A stretch of DNA of 64,000 nt from Lampris incognitus (taxonomy: Eukaryota; Chordata; Actinopteri; Lampriformes; Lampridae). Below the pieces are notes generated by a model. That model was not told the DNA's origin, made no database searches, and worked only from the letters and a program-made list of their open reading frames with translations. Made by a program: the position numbers and the translations under genes. Below are positions 60,544 through 64,000 of this stretch, in pieces (within the stretch, counting starts at the first letter, position 1; each line of letters starts with the position of its first letter). The stretch covers positions 9,247,736-9,311,735 of the forward strand of contig NC_079223.1 of the NCBI RefSeq assembly GCF_029633865.1, in the 5' to 3' direction.

Positions 60544-63500
60544 TCCGTCCAGACGAAATGGTTTGTTTCGGAGCGTACACTCGCCGTCGTCTGTTCACTC
60601 GCCGCGCTGAGAAGAAAGCGTTTGTGCGCAGGCGCGTGGTGGAAGAGCGCTCTACTAGAAAGTTTCACCGCCATCTACTGGCCGGGCATGCGTACTACAG
60701 CGTTTTCAGTCGTTTCCTGCAGATGTGGTCTGAACGCGGAACTTTTTTAAAACGCAAAGGAAAAGCTTGTCCGTTTTTAGCGAGACCGTTGTCTTGTAAA
60801 CGTGGCCGCAGGCTCATCCGCTCAAAAACGAAAGAAAGCTTTAAGGCTTCTCTGAAGTCACGGGCTCTCTGACAAACAGACCACCTGGTGCTGGAGGCCA
60901 CGGGATGACAGCTCTCCAGGAATGTCCACTGCCTTCTCACCGAACGCCATCCTAAAATGGAGCGCCTGCAGTCAAACCTCCAACTAATGCCCTCGCATGG
61001 AAACACCCACACACATGCACACATACATCATAAAATCTGACTAATTAATGATTAGATTTCTCAGGTGCCTTTCAAAAGAGGGAGGAAAAAAAACTCTTGG
61101 GTCACCTAATGTTTATGCAAAAAAAAAAAAAAATTGGAAGAACTTGCCACGTGGAAATCAATTCAAATTCTGTGCCCGCATGTCTTCTTTTTCTTTCTCC
61201 TTTTCTCTCTCTCTGGAAAATGGCTGGAGGGAGAGTGGCACCACTTTTTTCCCCCCATACAGACTATGAACATATTATGGATTTTTGATAGATATCCGTA
61301 AGGCCAGGACACCAAATCAAAACAGAGACGCAGGTCATAATACACCCTTGAAATTCTATCCGTATCCAAACAAACATCACGGGCTGAGGCTTGGCAGCAG
61401 CATGAAATGAACCAAATCAAATGTGTCTGAAAGAGTGATCTGTGACTATCTCTTGGTGAAAGTGTATTTCAGTTCATCCTATTCAAATACTGCTGTAAAA
61501 TGGCCCTGCCCCATCTACGCAGTCACTGTGGTGTCGCGGAGTCAAGAAGAGACGCCTTATCTCCTGCATGCACACATACTATATACAGTGACGGGAGGGG
61601 AACTCACGGCCTTCTCGTCTCAACACCGCAACATGAAACTGAATACAGTAGAACATGTGCTCCTGACGGGCTCCAACCAACACACCATATACGAGAGAGA
61701 GAAGTATACATCGAGAGAAATGTAAATAGATTTGAGCTACTTTTATCACTTTTGATATACAGGATGCAATAAATTGTCACGATAAACTTTGAAACAGCTG
61801 TGAAATCCATCAAGCTGAGACGCAGACTCCTGTGCATCACATCTGCTTTGGTTTTTCACCTTTCTGATTTGGTGCGATGTCAGCGGTTGGTTGGCTCTTT
61901 GGCTCTTATTCAAAACACATCCCCTCATGGATATTAGTCATGCATTGATTTTTTTTTCCTTGTGAATACTTCTTTATAGATTTATGTGAGCTCCAGCACA
62001 AAACTTCTACTGAAAATGGTTAACATGGTCTCACACTGACATATAATTCTGACAGATAATGCGTGTGCATGAACATTATGGGGCAGAAATGCTAATAGAT
62101 GCTACGTTAGTTTGTATTCTATTTAGTCAGAGGCACGATATCTTGGTCCACGGCAATGGGAAGTAATGTGTGTGTCGTGTGTTAAGTGTGCGCCCTACAG
62201 ATGCCAAGGTTGGGAAAGTTAATGGAGGACTAATTAGAAAGCTGGGATCACTGCGTGCTTGCCGGCCCAGTCATTACTCATCCCTGATTGGAGGGCTGTT
62301 GCCAAAGGGGGACTGCAATATGATTGTGTCCCCTGGTTGCATATGGAAGGAATGGTTCGCTCAACAGAAAAGTGTGCTGCACAAAAAGGTATGGGGCAAT
62401 AACACCTGGTTTACCCTGTGCCGGTCTGATTCGGGCTTGTTGGAGACATGGCCACATCCAGGTAAAAGCCCTAGCATGGACTAGAATATTTCTGAGGAAA
62501 TCAGCACGTTTTTTCAAACAGGGAACTTTAGGGGCTTATTCATTCACTTATTAATCAAAATCATCTCGGACAAAGGCTCATGAAACATTTTTTTTAACAA
62601 TATTTGGCACAAACTTTTGCATGACAATTTGACGCTGCTCCACTTATTTAGTGTTACCAATTCACGAATTTTTGGGAGTTGAACCAAACAACAATTTAAA
62701 ACTTGTTGCGGTTGACTTGATCAAACAGGCAGCTCCTGTGAGCAAATGTGCACATGTGATTAGGTGATGGGGCAAAGTGATATTTTAGACTGCGTTGTAA
62801 AAACAGTCATTTACAGTGGCATGTAAATTGGTACACATCAGTGCAATACAGGATAAGGTGTCGTGCAGCAAGTTGCAGATCTCGGTGTGGGCATTCCATT
62901 AAAATCCTCCGCGGAACATTTTATTCATCTGCCATAATCAATTCGAAACCGGCGCCTCTTAGTTGTAAATGAGTTCTGAATATATGATAAGACTAAAACT
63001 AATTAAAATGATAATGCCGTGGGTTCAACCTGACTACCTACGCCTCTGCAGCTCATTTGCATGTCACTTGAGATGTGAAAAAACAAAACATGAGAGTGGC
63101 TCTCTCCTGATTGATGGCAGGTAGGCCGTGAGTGTCAGGCATCTGTGCTGCAACGCAAAGCAGCGACTAAATGTTTATTTTCTTTAATACACAAATCTTG
63201 TGTTTATGAAAAGTGTGGGGTCCCCCCCCCCTTTTTGTGAGTGTCTGTGACTCATCTTGCCTACGGACGGTTCACCAGGTGCCCTGGCTTCTTACTGGTT
63301 GGCTAATAGATGAGCTGTCATGGCTGGCCACCCATGCCCATAATTACATTGGGGGGCAACGCCAGCAGAATCTGCAGCACACACACTTTACTACTTGCAT
63401 TTCCTTCTTGATTCTGTCACAAACGATAATAGGGACAGGTTGCCCTAGCATGTCTGCCCCAGCTGGGGCCCAACCCATGGGAGACGTGTGTCTACGTGCG

Positions 63501-64000
63501 TTTTCTGCCGCTTAGATTTCGAGGCATGGGCAGATGAGGAATGGGTTACTGGTTGCATCCAGATGGACAACAGCAACAGCAGGGTGACTGAACCTTGTGG
63601 TGAACACACTAGCTAAAAAATACCCAACTGTAAATGTAATTCACACATACGCGTGTGTGTGCGCACCCATATGTGCGCACACAAACATAAACGCAAATAG
63701 GGAGTGACGCTGGATGTCACGGTGATCTCTCTTTCATAGACACATCCACAGAAATACCGTACAGCGGCGATGTGACATGAAAAAAGGAAACCCGTTATTA
63801 CATATATCTACATCATGCACACGTGTTGACGGCACGTGTTGTAATGTTTGATGCGCTGAACGATTCCCAGGAATAAACCCCGACTGAAAAATATATCACC
63901 ACAAAATAAAGCCTTGCGGCGGGTCTCGTCAGACGTCATCGGCGAGCGTTCGTCTCCTTTGTTGTCGGCAGCATTAGATTTGGCAGTTGCTTCCCCGGGA

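Larger units (their letters stand above)
59482..60808. mobile_element. large inverted-repeat DNA element, unclassified
   Basis: The left end GGGGCCGTTTACAAGGTGAC and the reverse complement of the right end GCGGCCACGTTTACAAGACA match over about 40 bases, continuing to AAAACGG on both sides. The GC-rich arms (59640-59880, 60545-60760) are full of AAACG/CGTTT motifs. A palindromic insert occupies 59969-60543 and a tRNA-like segment lies at 59572-59645. No target duplication was identified and no transposase is visible. Confidence 0.55.
58137..64000 (-). other. macrod2 upstream intron, partial
   Basis: The sequence upstream of the macro-domain exon is taken as intron up to the window edge. It contains the nested inverted-repeat element at 59482-60808. 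In 58150-59480 and 60820-64000 I found no exon with macro-domain motifs on either strand. The previous coding exon must lie outside the window. Confidence 0.5.

Noticed and set aside
60233..60872. Overlapping open frames of 125-199 codons with repeated ITLSG/HYIIG peptides
   Set aside because: These repeats are the translation of the palindromic DNA motif array, not evidence of a protein.
61400..62560. Search for the preceding macro-domain exon upstream of 58136
   Set aside because: Neither strand gives the Gly-rich or STG-type macro-domain motifs; open frames here are unrelated.

Overview
The window looks like teleost fish chromosomal DNA. The evidence is an intron-rich, transposon-dense sequence with tRNA-headed SINEs, L2-like and RTE-like LINEs, hAT, piggyBac, PIF/Harbinger-type and Helitron elements, and long CA/CT microsatellites. 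Nothing looks bacterial or viral. I cannot name the species.

One host gene can be read with confidence: the 3' half of macrod2 (mono-ADP-ribosyl hydrolase, macro domain protein 2), on the minus strand. The last macro-domain exon lies at 58058-58136. Seven short exons at 50023-50061, 41674-41712, 41220-41264, 39773-39886, 36638-36733, 10908-10946 and 9804-9875 encode the Glu/Asp-rich tail. A probable terminal exon starts at 7208, with a stop at 7129-7131 and an AATAAA signal at 6916-6921. The exons were found by combining splice sites, reading frame and composition. All seven tail exons have lengths divisible by three and are bounded by phase-1 introns on both sides, so they join in frame in any combination.

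Layout: 1-6900 is flanking DNA downstream of macrod2, holding a hAT MITE, a decayed double THAP-like relic, SINEs and a LINE tail. 6900-58136 is the gene. The intron at 10947-36637 (25.7 kb) carries most of the mobile elements: an L2-like LINE, hAT transposase relics, a LINE ORF1 relic split by a SINE, two RTE-like LINEs in inverted orientation, another RTE-like LINE and a Helitron. 58137-64000 is the next upstream intron and holds an unusual nested inverted-repeat element.

Two SINE families recur. SINE-A (about 385 bp) has a tRNA-like head and a GGATG-type tail. SINE-B (about 390 bp) has a different tRNA-like head. Target-site duplications around many insertions allow their order to be read: SINE-A inside SINE-B, SINE-B inside a LINE ORF1, an RTE-like LINE inside a piggyBac remnant, and a Harbinger-like MITE inside a hAT element.

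The best candidate for an undescribed family is at 59482-60808. A long terminal-inverted-repeat element encloses a palindromic unit at 59969-60543 built from about fifteen copies of a TGATAATGTAATAA-like motif, direct on the left arm and inverted on the right. Family names here rest on visible motifs and remembered family features; no database search was run.
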